This document shows positions 45,515 through 54,281 of a DNA stretch of 64,000 bases, one piece after another. A program made the position numbers and the translations under genes. The notes below the pieces were generated by a model. It was not told the DNA's origin and did no database searches. It saw only the letters and a program-made list of their open reading frames with translations. Origin of the DNA: Candidatus Treponema caballi (lineage in GTDB: Bacteria > Spirochaetota > Spirochaetia > Treponematales > Treponemataceae); NCBI GenBank assembly GCA_018066285.1, contig JAGHRS010000006.1:62001-126000 (forward strand), read 5' to 3'. The number at the start of each line of letters is the position of its first letter. Position 1 is the first letter of the stretch.

Positions 45515-47458
45515 TTACAATGAAAGCATTTTTCGCGCAAGATATGCCGGAGACAAATGAGCATCTTCCAGAATCTCACTCCGCTTTCCCTGAGGAACGA
45601 ACGTATCCCTGAAACCACATACAGCTGTATTTCTGTTAACGTGATATCTGTTGAGAAGCGATTCAAGATATGTTCCAATACCACCAATCCTTATACCATC
45701 TTCAACAAAAACGATATCATCATATTGCCGCGCTATTTCAATAAAATACTCTTTATCAAGCGGTTTTAAGAATCGCAGGTTATAAATATCACAGGAAAGA
45801 CCATGTTCTATGAGGAAACGGGCAGCAGCGCTTACTTCCGGGAAAATGCCTCCTGTACAGACAAAAAGACGCTTTTTATCATTGTTTTCAGGAATCGGGA
45901 CACCCACGTCTGTTTCTTTTGGAGTATTTATGACAATTCCGTCTTCTTCCTCATCGGGTAAGCGGAACTCGTTCATGTGGATGAGCACGCCCCTTCCAAT
46001 CTGGAAAGGTGATGAGAATACATGCTGTTCATATGGACATGAACTTTTAGGATACCGTATTATTACGGGAACGTCCTGCTCTATCGCCCAATCAAGGGAA
46101 AGTCTTAGTTCTTCAGCAGAAGCCGGAGCAAGAAGCGAAACATCAGGAACCGGTCGTAAAAGAGCAATATCAAAAACTCCCTGATGCGTTTCTCCGTCAT
46201 CAGGAACAGCACCTGAGCGATCAAGGATAAAAATGGGAGCTACACCCTGCAGAGCAACATCATGGATAAGCTGATCAACCGCGCGCTGCATGAATGTCGA
46301 ATAAATTGCAACGACAGGCTTCATACCTGCTTTTGCAAGACCGCCGGCAAATGTTACCGCATGTTCTTCAGCAATTCCCACATCATAAAAGCGGTCGGGA
46401 TATCTGTATGCGAATTTCGAGAGGCCCGTTCCCTTTTTCATGGAAGCAGTTATGGCTACAATGTTTTCATGTTTTTCAGCCAGATCAAGGATTTTTTCAG
46501 AAAAAACCTCAGTAAAGCTCAGGCGGTCATACTTTTCAACCTTTCCGTCTGAGATATTGAACGGGCCGATTCCGTGGAAAGAAGCAGGATCATTTTCAGC
46601 AGGACTGTACCCACGGCCTTTCTGCGTCTTTACATGAACGACGACCGGCCGGCGGAGTTTCTTTACACGGTTCAGGATCATTTCAAGTTCTTCCATGTCG
46701 TGACCGTTGAGAGGTCCTACATATTCAAACCCGAAATCTACAAACAGATTGCTCGGGAAGAAAACAGCCTTTATACCGCGTTTCAGTCTGAAAAAGAATT
46801 TATTGAATGGTTTACCAATAAGAGGAATTTTATCAATGGCAGTTTCCAGTCCCCAGCGCAAATTCTGATACGGACCTGTCATGGTCATACGGCTTAAATA
46901 TCTTGAGACTGTTCCGTCATTATGCTCAATGGACATTTCGTTGTCATTTACAATAACAATCAGATTGTCGGAAATCTGACCGGCATGAGCAAGGGCCTCG
47001 AAAGCAAGGCCTCCTGTCAGTGCACCATCACCGATTACGGCGATAACACGGCCTTCACTTCCAGATAGAGCTCTTCCTGTTGCGAGTCCGAGTGCCTGAG
47101 AAATAGATGCGGATGCGTGTCCTGAATCAAACCAGTCGTGCGGGCTTTCTTCATGACGCGTAAAACCTGATATGCCGCCATGTGTTCTGAGTGAATCAAG
47201 TTCTGCATTCCGTCCTGTCAGGATTTTGTGAGTATATGCCTGATGACTGACATCCCATACGATAGCGTCACCCGGACTGTTAAACACACGATGAAGTGCT
47301 ATCGTAAGTTCAACAACGCCAAGATTGCTTGCAAGATGACCGCCATTTTTTGCTACAACGGAGATAATGCGTTCACGTATATCAGAAGCAAGTTGTTTCA
47401 GTTCTTTTTGAGATAAGTTTTTTATATCTGCCGGAGACTTGATATCATCCAGATTCAA
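45515..47458 (-). CDS. dxs: 1-deoxy-D-xylulose-5-phosphate synthase Dxs
   Basis: 647 residues. The thiamine-diphosphate site reads GDGALTGGLAFEAL near 143, and the second domain has DGETHQGVFD near 425. It makes DXP from pyruvate and glyceraldehyde-3-phosphate for isoprenoid, thiamine and pyridoxal synthesis. The start is TTG with GAGGA nine bases upstream. A terminator and an overlapping leader ORF precede it (see separate entries). Confidence 0.95.
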   Translation of the reverse strand: MNLDDIKSPADIKNLSQKELKQLASDIRERIISVVAKNGGHLASNLGVVELTIALHRVFNSPGDAIVWDVSHQAYTHKILTGRNAELDSLRTHGGISGFTRHEESPHDWFDSGHASASISQALGLATGRALSGSEGRVIAVIGDGALTGGLAFEALAHAGQISDNLIVIVNDNEMSIEHNDGTVSRYLSRMTMTGPYQNLRWGLETAIDKIPLIGKPFNKFFFRLKRGIKAVFFPSNLFVDFGFEYVGPLNGHDMEELEMILNRVKKLRRPVVVHVKTQKGRGYSPAENDPASFHGIGPFNISDGKVEKYDRLSFTEVFSEKILDLAEKHENIVAITASMKKGTGLSKFAYRYPDRFYDVGIAEEHAVTFAGGLAKAGMKPVVAIYSTFMQRAVDQLIHDVALQGVAPIFILDRSGAVPDDGETHQGVFDIALLRPVPDVSLLAPASAEELRLSLDWAIEQDVPVIIRYPKSSCPYEQHVFSSPFQIGRGVLIHMNEFRLPDEEEDGIVINTPKETDVGVPIPENNDKKRLFVCTGGIFPEVSAAARFLIEHGLSCDIYNLRFLKPLDKEYFIEIARQYDDIVFVEDGIRIGGIGTYLESLLNRYHVNRNTAVCGFRDTFVPQGKRSEILEDAHLSPAYLARKMLSL

Positions 47459-47520
47459 TGTTTTGTTTCCTCGAAAAAAAAGCCGCAGTTTGTGTTGAAA
47501 TCAACCAAATCTGCGGCCAT
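47455..47520 (-). CDS. Predicted 21-residue leader peptide of dxs
   Basis: ATG ... TGA encodes a 21-residue peptide (starts MAADLVDFNTNCG, contains Phe-Phe-Phe over the T-run, ends TKH). The stop overlaps the dxs TTG start (TTGA). The whole terminator hairpin and the dxs Shine-Dalgarno lie inside this frame. The predicted +1 coincides with its ATG, and no ribosome-binding site precedes it. Confidence 0.45.
   Translation of the reverse strand: MAADLVDFNTNCGFFFEETKH
47474..47517 (-). terminator. Intrinsic terminator in the dxs leader
   Basis: GCCGCAG (7 bp) pairs with CTGCGGC, with an inner GTTG / CAAC helix and ATTT loop, followed by eight T. It ends one base before the dxs ribosome-binding site. 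It can end miaA/bS22-like mRNA and also act as an attenuator for dxs. Confidence 0.8.
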
Positions 47521-47526
47521 TTACAA

Positions 47527-47555
47527 AGCATAGTCACAAGAACCACCCAAAACAA
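47527..47555 (-). promoter_or_regulatory. Predicted dxs promoter
   Basis: TTGTTT (-35) and TATGCT (-10) with 17-bp spacing; expected +1 at 47520, the A of the leader ORF ATG. Confidence 0.5.
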
Positions 47556-47571
47556 ATGTTATGAGGGTATA

Positions 47572-47661
47572 TTACTTACTCTTATGCCGATTTCTTCTGA
47601 GCATCTTCTTTCGCTTATGTGTAGCGATTTTCTGCCGCTTTCTTTTCTTACCACAAGGCAT
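47572..47661 (-). CDS. bS22-like (AURKAIP1/COX24-domain) small basic ribosomal protein
   Basis: 29 residues, MPCGKKRKRQKIATHKRK and onward, half of them Lys or Arg, with the KRKRxK...HKRKK...NRHK pattern of the AURKAIP1/COX24-type small ribosomal proteins of Bacteroidetes and related bacteria. AAGGAG lies seven bases before the ATG and overlaps the miaA stop region. It is too short for most gene finders. A terminator follows 55 bp downstream. Confidence 0.7.
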   Translation of the reverse strand: MPCGKKRKRQKIATHKRKKMLRRNRHKSK

Positions 47662-47672
47662 AATAGCACTCC

Positions 47673-48650
47673 TTAATGAAACTTGCAGTCATTATCTAAT
47701 AAATCAAGGGCTTCGTCAAGTGCATTTGATGCCAAAACATCTATTCCGTGCGGAAAAATCGAAAAGAAGTTTTCCTGTTTTTTGGCATACTTTCTTGTAT
47801 CTGTCTTTATCATTTCTTTTACTGCACCAAGCCATTTTCCGCTGTCAAAAAAGAAACCGCCTGCTTTTTCCCTCATCTGGAAAAACTCCCTGTAGCCTAT
47901 TGCACGCATGCCTGAATCAGTTTCACAAAAGCCCTCTTTTATAAGTTCATGAACTTCATCCGCAAGCCCCTGCCTGAACATGTCTTCAACGCGCGCGTTT
48001 ATCCTAGAAAAAAGCTCTTCACGGGGCCGGGTCAGATGCACGGGAATAAAATGAAAATCGGGGCGCAATTCATGCTCACAGGAATAGTCACTGCGCTTTT
48101 TTCCAGTTGAAATAAACACTTCAAGAGCGCGGACAATCCGGTATTCATCATGTACATGGATTTTTGCGGCACTCTCAGGATCACACGCTTCCAGTTCTTT
48201 ATGAAGGGCTTCTGTTCCCTCTTTTTTTGCCCGCTTAAGAAGATGCGCCCTCACTTCTTCATCTGCTTCCGGAGCTTTGGGCAATCCATAAAGAAAGTTC
48301 TGAATGTAAAAAGCTGTTCCTCCAAGAACAACGGGAAGTTTGCCCTTCTCCCAAATTGCACGGCACAACACATCCGCTTTCTGGACAAATTCCGCAGTTC
48401 CCCAGTTATAATCGGGCTCAACTATATCAACGAGATGATGTGGCAGGCGTTCCAGAAAAGCAGCATCGGGCTTGGCCGTTCCAATGTTCATACCCTTGTA
48501 TACCTGCATGGAATCAGCACTTATGATTTCTGCCTTTCCAGCATAGGGCGAATCTGCATCTGAAGCGAAAAGCTGTTCCGCAAGTGCAGTCTTACCAGCT
48601 GCAGTTGGAGCATAGAGGACAAAAACCGGGATTTTTTCAGTTCCGCTCAT
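47673..48650 (-). CDS. miaA: tRNA dimethylallyltransferase MiaA
   Basis: 325 residues with P-loop APTAAGKTALAEQL (about 14-27), SADSMQVYKGMNIGTAKP and the VLGGTAFYIQ motif. It adds a dimethylallyl group to A37 of tRNAs reading U-starting codons, using the isoprenoid product of the Dxs pathway encoded just downstream. It starts 23 bp after the rpoZ-like terminator and has only a weak ribosome-binding site. Confidence 0.95.
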   Translation of the reverse strand: MSGTEKIPVFVLYAPTAAGKTALAEQLFASDADSPYAGKAEIISADSMQVYKGMNIGTAKPDAAFLERLPHHLVDIVEPDYNWGTAEFVQKADVLCRAIWEKGKLPVVLGGTAFYIQNFLYGLPKAPEADEEVRAHLLKRAKKEGTEALHKELEACDPESAAKIHVHDEYRIVRALEVFISTGKKRSDYSCEHELRPDFHFIPVHLTRPREELFSRINARVEDMFRQGLADEVHELIKEGFCETDSGMRAIGYREFFQMREKAGGFFFDSGKWLGAVKEMIKTDTRKYAKKQENFFSIFPHGIDVLASNALDEALDLLDNDCKFH

Positions 48651-48672
48651 ATCATCATTCCGTTCAGGGCAT

Positions 48673-48699
48673 AAAAAAAACGCCCGCGAAGGCGTTTTT
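48673..48699 (-). terminator. Terminator after the rpoZ-like gene
   Basis: AACGCC-TTCGCG-GGCGTT type hairpin followed on the minus strand by eight T. It separates rpoZ-like from miaA. Confidence 0.8.
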
Positions 48700-48731
48700 C
48701 ATAACAGAACCACAGTGTTCTGAAACACGCA

Positions 48732-48926
48732 TCAGTTCTGCTCGATGCGGTACAGTACCTGCTTCTTGAAAAGCTGGGAAGCTGCAAGAGAAACAACCTT
48801 TCCATCGTTCTCTTCAATGACAGGATCCTTTATTGTTGAAAGCTGGAAAGCACGGCGGCTTGCAGCTGTTGTAATCTCATAAACATTGTCTTTGAACTTG
48901 ATAAGTTCTTCCAATGGGAAAATCAT
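48732..48926 (-). CDS. rpoZ: RNA polymerase omega-like subunit
   Basis: 64 residues. YEITTAASRRAFQLS near 16-30 matches the conserved omega helix ([FY]E...AA.RA.QL), followed by a KVVSLAASQLF segment. Omega helps fold and assemble the beta-prime subunit. It has a good AGGAGG site and promoter and its own terminator. Identity rests on one short motif, so some doubt remains. Confidence 0.7.
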   Translation of the reverse strand: MIFPLEELIKFKDNVYEITTAASRRAFQLSTIKDPVIEENDGKVVSLAASQLFKKQVLYRIEQN

Positions 48927-48953
48927 TATTTCCTCCTGAATTCAATTTGTTTA

Positions 48954-49005
48954 AGTATAACAATTTGTTGCAATCATTGCAAGTAAGCATTGAGGAGAGT
49001 ATACT
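48954..49005. promoter_or_regulatory. Mirror-image divergent promoters of rpoZ and recO sharing one -35
   Basis: The self-complementary TTGCAA at 48977-48982 is 17 bp from TATACT on each strand: 49000-49005 for recO and 48954-48959 (reverse) for the rpoZ-like gene. Two polymerases could not bind together. For recO the expected +1 is the ATG at 49012; for rpoZ a 21-nt leader with AGGAGG results. Confidence 0.65.
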
Positions 49006-49011
49006 CTATGC

Positions 49012-49806
49012 ATGAACAGAAGCTTTTCAACAGACGCACTGGTGCTATCATCACGTATAATCGGTGAAGACAACAGGATTATTTCATTTCTCTCACCTGA
49101 GCGCGGTGTCTTCGATGCAGTACTTTACGGCGGCAGAAAAAGCAAACTCCGTTCAATGGTTTCTCCTTTTCATTCAGGGAAAGGATGGTTCTACAATGAC
49201 GAAACGCGGCATTCCATTAAGATAACTGATTTTGAAGCCACGAATTTCCGTCCTTCCCTCCGCGAAAACCTTTATAAAACCTGTGCCGCGTCTTTCGCCT
49301 CTGAGCTTGTCATAAAAACACATGGGGGTACTGAAACTGAAGAACTTTCCCAGCTTTGGATTCTCGTAAACGGCTTTCTTGACGGTCTTGAACTCAGTTC
49401 TGACGAAGACGCGCGGCTTGGAACGCTCAGATTTTTATGGCGGTATCTTTCATTGCTCGGTGTACAGCCAGATTCAACAGAATGCGCAGTGTGCGGCAGA
49501 CAGTTCCTCAAATCTGACGATGTTTTTCTACACAAAAACAACGATAATATGCTAGAATATTATGATGAAGCACGGCATGGCTTTTTATGTCATGAATGTG
49601 CTGCCGGACAGCAGAATCTTTACCCGCTGACAGAAGAAGGCATGCAGTATCTTGCCGCACTTTCTCTTCTTTCACCGTCAGAGGTACGGAAACTTCCCGT
49701 TCATGCAGACACTTATCAGAAAATGCATGATCTGCTGTATACACTCATCGTGTCTGAAACAGGAGTAAAATTCCGGACACTTGATGCTGGTGAAGGTATA
49801 TTATAA
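49012..49806 (+). CDS. recO: DNA recombination/repair protein RecO
   Basis: 264 residues: an N-terminal OB-fold (DALVLSSRIIGEDNRIISFLS at 9-29), a helical domain and a zinc motif (CAVCGR near 162 and CHEC near 200). RecO loads RecA with RecR. No normally placed Shine-Dalgarno; GAGGAG lies 14 nt upstream, before the -10. First gene of the recO-deoA/pdp-recJ-M23 cluster. Confidence 0.93.
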   Translation: MNRSFSTDALVLSSRIIGEDNRIISFLSPERGVFDAVLYGGRKSKLRSMVSPFHSGKGWFYNDETRHSIKITDFEATNFRPSLRENLYKTCAASFASELVIKTHGGTETEELSQLWILVNGFLDGLELSSDEDARLGTLRFLWRYLSLLGVQPDSTECAVCGRQFLKSDDVFLHKNNDNMLEYYDEARHGFLCHECAAGQQNLYPLTEEGMQYLAALSLLSPSEVRKLPVHADTYQKMHDLLYTLIVSETGVKFRTLDAGEGIL

Positions 49807-49821
49807 TTACAGGATACATAT

Positions 49822-51165
49822 ATGAGAGCAGTTGAAGTCATCATGAAAAAGAGAGGTTCTCTTCTTAATCCAGAAGGAAGCGAACTGACACGCGAAGAAT
49901 TAGAGTTTCTGGTAGGCGGATATGTCCGCGGAGAAATCCCTGATTATCAGATTTCTTCATGGGCCATGGCAGTGTATTTTAATGGTATGACATTTGCAGA
50001 AACCGCTGCTTTGACTGATATAATGCTTCATTCAGGAGATACTATTGATCTTGAAGAAGTACGCAAAGCAACTGGATATACACTCCCCTTTGTAGATAAA
50101 CATTCAACAGGTGGCGTCGGTGACAAAATGTCTCTTCCTCTTGCACCAATCGTTGCTGCTTGCGGTGTAAAGATTCCTATGATGAGCGGACGTGCACTCG
50201 GACACACAGGCGGTACACTCGACAAACTTGAATCCATAAAAGGCTATAAAGTTGGCCTGACTCCTGAAACATTCAGGGATATCATCATTAAAACCGGATA
50301 TGCCATGACCGGTCAGACAAAGCAGATTGTTCCTGCAGACCGTCTTCTTTATGCTCTCCGTGATGTAACTGGAACTGTTGAATCAATCCCGCTTATCACA
50401 GCAAGTATTCTGAGTAAGAAAGTCGCAGAAGGTTCAGATGCTCTCGTATTTGACGTAAAGTATGGCAGTGGCGCATTCATGAAGACAAAAGATGCTGCGA
50501 CAGATCTTGCTAACTCACTTGTTAAAACTGCACAGGCAATGGGAAAGAAAGCTTCTGCCCTCATTACCTGTATGGAAACACCGCTTGGATATAAAATCGG
50601 TAATTTCCTTGAACTGGAAGAGACATACGACATTCTTCAGGGGAAAGGTCCGGAAGACACGACAGAACTTACCTATGCCCTTGGTGCAGAAATGCTTATT
50701 CTCGCAGGTCTTGCAAAAACACGCGAAGAAGGTGTTGAACTCTGTAAAAAAGCAGTTTCTTCAGGAAAAGCCATGGAACTTTTCCTGGAAAACATCAGAC
50801 TTCAGGGAGGCGATCCTGATGCGTTCGTCAAAGCATGTGCCGACGGTTCTGGAAGGACTCCTTTTGTTCGTTCCATAAAGGCAAAACAGGACGGCTGGCT
50901 TGTCATTGATGCATTCAAGGCCGGTCTCGCAGGTGTCGCACTTGGTGTCGGACGAAACAGAACTGAAGAAAAAGTTTCAGGCGGCGCTGGTTTCATTTTG
51001 AAAAAAAGACAGGGTGACTACGTAAAATATGGAGAGGAAATCATGCAGGTTTATGGAAAAGATGATGCATGCTTTGCTGATGCCCTTCCACAACTTGAGT
51101 CTTCTGTCTCTTACAGCCCGACGCAACCTGAAAAACCTGAACTGATTTATAAAACTATCCGCTAA
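49822..51165 (+). CDS. deoA: Thymidine/pyrimidine-nucleoside phosphorylase
   Basis: 447 residues with the family signature KHSTGGVGDKMSLPLAPIVA (about 93-112) and SGRALGHTGGTLDKLES. It splits pyrimidine (deoxy)nucleosides with phosphate. Sequence alone does not separate DeoA from Pdp. It follows recO by 15 bp. Confidence 0.93.
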   Translation: MRAVEVIMKKRGSLLNPEGSELTREELEFLVGGYVRGEIPDYQISSWAMAVYFNGMTFAETAALTDIMLHSGDTIDLEEVRKATGYTLPFVDKHSTGGVGDKMSLPLAPIVAACGVKIPMMSGRALGHTGGTLDKLESIKGYKVGLTPETFRDIIIKTGYAMTGQTKQIVPADRLLYALRDVTGTVESIPLITASILSKKVAEGSDALVFDVKYGSGAFMKTKDAATDLANSLVKTAQAMGKKASALITCMETPLGYKIGNFLELEETYDILQGKGPEDTTELTYALGAEMLILAGLAKTREEGVELCKKAVSSGKAMELFLENIRLQGGDPDAFVKACADGSGRTPFVRSIKAKQDGWLVIDAFKAGLAGVALGVGRNRTEEKVSGGAGFILKKRQGDYVKYGEEIMQVYGKDDACFADALPQLESSVSYSPTQPEKPELIYKTIR

Positions 51166-51184
51166 AACAAAGGACTAATTAATA

Positions 51185-53317
51185 ATGGCCGTATGGAATA
51201 AAAAAAACGTTCCCGGGGAGCTTGTCCATCAGATAAGCGAACGGTATTGCTGTGACCTTCTTACAGCAACAATTCTTGCACGCAGGGGAATAACAGATCC
51301 TGAACAGATAATGTTTTATCTTGAACACAGTTCTGTCGTTCTGCATAACCCTTTTGAATATGAAGATATTACCGATGCTGTAGACAGGATTCTTGATGCA
51401 GCAGAAAACAGCGAAAAAGTACTCATTTTCGGTGACCGTGATGTTGATGGTGTTACCAGTACAACAATGCTTTATGAATATCTTCAGACTATCGGCATTG
51501 AGGCACAGTGCAAACTTCCATCTGGAAATGAATCATATGGTCTTTCAATGGATGCTGTCGACAATTTCGCAAAAGATTATGGTTCTCTGATTATTACTGT
51601 GGACTGCGGAATATCAAATAATGCTGAAATTGCTCATGCAGCAGACCTGGGTATTGATGTCATTGTTGTCGATCACCACAATCCCCAGGACACTCTTCCG
51701 GAACCAGCTATCATAGTCAACCCTAAAATTGAGGGTTCAGGATACCCTTTCCCCGACATTTCAGGTTGTGCTGTAGTCCACAAGCTTATTATCGCCCTTC
51801 AGTTTTCACAGACTCCCTACTTTAACCAGCCTTCATGCCTTCTCAACGTCATTCCACTCAATGACGCCTATCAGATAGATTGTCTTAAAATTGAGAATCT
51901 CGTCATCAAGGAACGTTTTTCAGAAACATACGTTCCTGGCGTTCTTCCCATTACAAAGACAAAACTTCTTCCCTTCCTTCAGGGACAGCAAATATTCGCA
52001 TGGGATGTACCGACACAACAGCGTATGCTCATAAAAATATTCGGACAGGGTGTTGATTTTCAACTTGGAGACCTCATTCCGTTTATAACGAAAGTCATTC
52101 CACAAACTACGGATATGAGTCTTCTCCGTTTATTAAACAAATCAAAAATGTTGCGGTATCAGAAACAGCAAAAGAATGAAATCGACATGCTTTTCATGCT
52201 TCTTAAAACCGCAATACTCACACAGTCTGATCTTACTGCAAACAGTCACAAACTGGACAATGATTTCCAGCTTGCAACACTTGCGGCTATTGCTGACATC
52301 ATGCCACTCCAGAATGAAAACCGGATTCTTATCAACTGCGGTATTGATTCAATGAACAAAGGCTATTTGCGTCCCGGTCTTCAGGAACTGTTTTCAAGGG
52401 CACATCTTCTTGGAAAACGGATAACAGCCACTGATCTTTCCTGGAACGTTATTCCCATCCTTAATGCCGCAGGACGGCTGGGAGAGCCTGAAACTGCCCT
52501 CAAGCTTTTCATTGAGAAAGATCCTGCCAAACGTGATGAAATTGCAGCGCGGCTTATTGAACTGAACAATCAGCGGAAATCGCTTGGTGCAGATGCTTTT
52601 GAAATAGCTGATAAAGCTGCCCGTGAAAGCCTTTCCCGTTTCAACAACAATCTCGTCCTTGTCGCAGATGAACGTATTGACCGCGGAGTTACAGGTACTA
52701 CAGCAACGAAGCTTGCACAGTTCTATAAAGTTCCTGCTATTGTCATTGCGTTTCCCGATGCAGATGTGGCAGTAGGATCAGTGCGTTCTGTCCGTGGCTA
52801 TGATGTTACTGACATGCTTGAACAAAACAAGGAACTCTTTATAAATCATGGTGGTCATAATTTTGCAGCTGGATTCAGTTTCACCCGTGATAAACTTGAG
52901 TTATTCATAAAAAATCTTGAGAAGTATTCCCAATTCATCGAATTCTCTGAAGGTGCAGAAGATACTTTCGAAATAGATGCTGAACTTCCTCAGAAATATC
53001 TGACTAAAGATATTCTTAAAACCGTCGATCTTTTTGAACCTTTTGGAGAATCTAATCCTGCACTTACATTTCTTTCACGAAGGATGAAGATAATTGCTGC
53101 CGATATTATAGGAAAGACCAAAACGCATCTGAAGCTTACCCTTTCATATGGCGAGAATAAATGGCCTGCACTGTATTGGAATGCAGTAGAAAAACTCAAG
53201 ACTGAATTTGATGCTGGAGATTACGTTGATGTTCTGTATCAGATTACAAGAAATGAGTTCAACGGAGCAGTAACACCACAACTCATCATAACGGATATGC
53301 ACAGAAGCGAATCATAA
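51185..53317 (+). CDS. recJ: Single-strand-specific exonuclease RecJ with central insertion
   Basis: 710 residues. DHH motifs are GDRDVDG (83-89; most RecJ have DYD or DFD here), DCGIS (140) and VDHHNP (162-167). About 155 residues separate the DHH half from LATLAAIADIMPLQNENR at 363-380, where a few tens is usual. The DHHA1-like region has GGHNFAAGFS. RecJ resects 5' ends for recombination and repair. It follows deoA by 19 bp. Confidence 0.9.
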   Translation: MAVWNKKNVPGELVHQISERYCCDLLTATILARRGITDPEQIMFYLEHSSVVLHNPFEYEDITDAVDRILDAAENSEKVLIFGDRDVDGVTSTTMLYEYLQTIGIEAQCKLPSGNESYGLSMDAVDNFAKDYGSLIITVDCGISNNAEIAHAADLGIDVIVVDHHNPQDTLPEPAIIVNPKIEGSGYPFPDISGCAVVHKLIIALQFSQTPYFNQPSCLLNVIPLNDAYQIDCLKIENLVIKERFSETYVPGVLPITKTKLLPFLQGQQIFAWDVPTQQRMLIKIFGQGVDFQLGDLIPFITKVIPQTTDMSLLRLLNKSKMLRYQKQQKNEIDMLFMLLKTAILTQSDLTANSHKLDNDFQLATLAAIADIMPLQNENRILINCGIDSMNKGYLRPGLQELFSRAHLLGKRITATDLSWNVIPILNAAGRLGEPETALKLFIEKDPAKRDEIAARLIELNNQRKSLGADAFEIADKAARESLSRFNNNLVLVADERIDRGVTGTTATKLAQFYKVPAIVIAFPDADVAVGSVRSVRGYDVTDMLEQNKELFINHGGHNFAAGFSFTRDKLELFIKNLEKYSQFIEFSEGAEDTFEIDAELPQKYLTKDILKTVDLFEPFGESNPALTFLSRRMKIIAADIIGKTKTHLKLTLSYGENKWPALYWNAVEKLKTEFDAGDYVDVLYQITRNEFNGAVTPQLIITDMHRSES

Positions 53318-53327
53318 GGAGAGACAT

Positions 53328-54281
53328 ATGAAAACAAGAAAAGGACTGCTACTTCTTCTGTTTTCAGCGACCTCGGCACTTCTTTCAGCCCGTTCAGCGT
53401 ATTACTCAAGCAAGGCCTATTCTCTTTCAATCCAGTATACCGATGAGATCTGTCCTGGAGATGCCGTTATTTTTAACATGACAGTGACTGAAGGTTCTGA
53501 AAGCATCATGTCACTTGATGGAACGGCATTCATAAAACTCATCCGTGATGCAACTGGAAAATCGCCTGGAGATTCACCACTTTTTACGGTTAATCACTCT
53601 CCTCTTGTCATGTATGGAGCTATTCCTCTTTCTACGTATCTGGAAGAAGGCACTTTTTCATTAAAGGTTACTTATACTGTAACAAACGGCATAAGGATGG
53701 AATTCTCGCTTCCTGTTACAGTCACATCAAAGGACTTTGTAGAAGAAGTCCTTTATCTGAATGAAACCAATACTGCTATTAAAACTGACAATTCGCCTCA
53801 ACGGGCAGCTCAGATTGATAAGCTTAATGCAATTCTTGATACAACGGACACATCAAACATTTATTACGATGGTCCTTTCAGCTATCCCGTTACATCAACA
53901 CGACGGACTTCTTTCTTTGGTGACAGACGCACGTATAAGTACAATACTGGAAAGAAGGAAACCTCGCTTCATTATGGTATTGATTTCGGTGTTCCAGAGG
54001 GGACACCCGTAACAGCCTGCGGAGCGGGAAAAGTCGTACTCGCAGAATGGCGTAATTCTACAGGATGGTCAATCGTCATAGCGCACATGCCGGGTTTATA
54101 CAGTCTGTATTATCATTTAAGCAAAATGGAAGTGTCAGAAGGCGATTACGTTGAAAAAGGTGAAGAAATAGCACTTTCAGGTTCAACGGGTCTTGCAACA
54201 GGACCGCATCTTCATTGGGAAGTCCGTCTGTACATGAATGCTGTCAATCCTGACCAGTTTGTTGAAACAACATTATTCTAG
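53328..54281 (+). CDS. Exported M23 (LytM-type) metallopeptidase
   Basis: 317 residues: signal peptide (to about SARSA at 24), a beta-rich domain, and an M23 domain with HYGIDFGVPEGTPV near 213 and the active-site HLHWEVRL near 292. These enzymes cut peptidoglycan cross-links, though it could be a non-catalytic activator. Its last 9 bp overlap the convergent ligA end. Confidence 0.9.
   Translation: MKTRKGLLLLLFSATSALLSARSAYYSSKAYSLSIQYTDEICPGDAVIFNMTVTEGSESIMSLDGTAFIKLIRDATGKSPGDSPLFTVNHSPLVMYGAIPLSTYLEEGTFSLKVTYTVTNGIRMEFSLPVTVTSKDFVEEVLYLNETNTAIKTDNSPQRAAQIDKLNAILDTTDTSNIYYDGPFSYPVTSTRRTSFFGDRRTYKYNTGKKETSLHYGIDFGVPEGTPVTACGAGKVVLAEWRNSTGWSIVIAHMPGLYSLYYHLSKMEVSEGDYVEKGEEIALSGSTGLATGPHLHWEVRLYMNAVNPDQFVETTLF

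Noticed and set aside
48664-48702. Twelve-codon frame through the rpoZ terminator before miaA, resembling the dxs leader
   Set aside because: No -10/-35 at the right distance, and its stop lies 13 nt before the miaA ATG rather than overlapping it.
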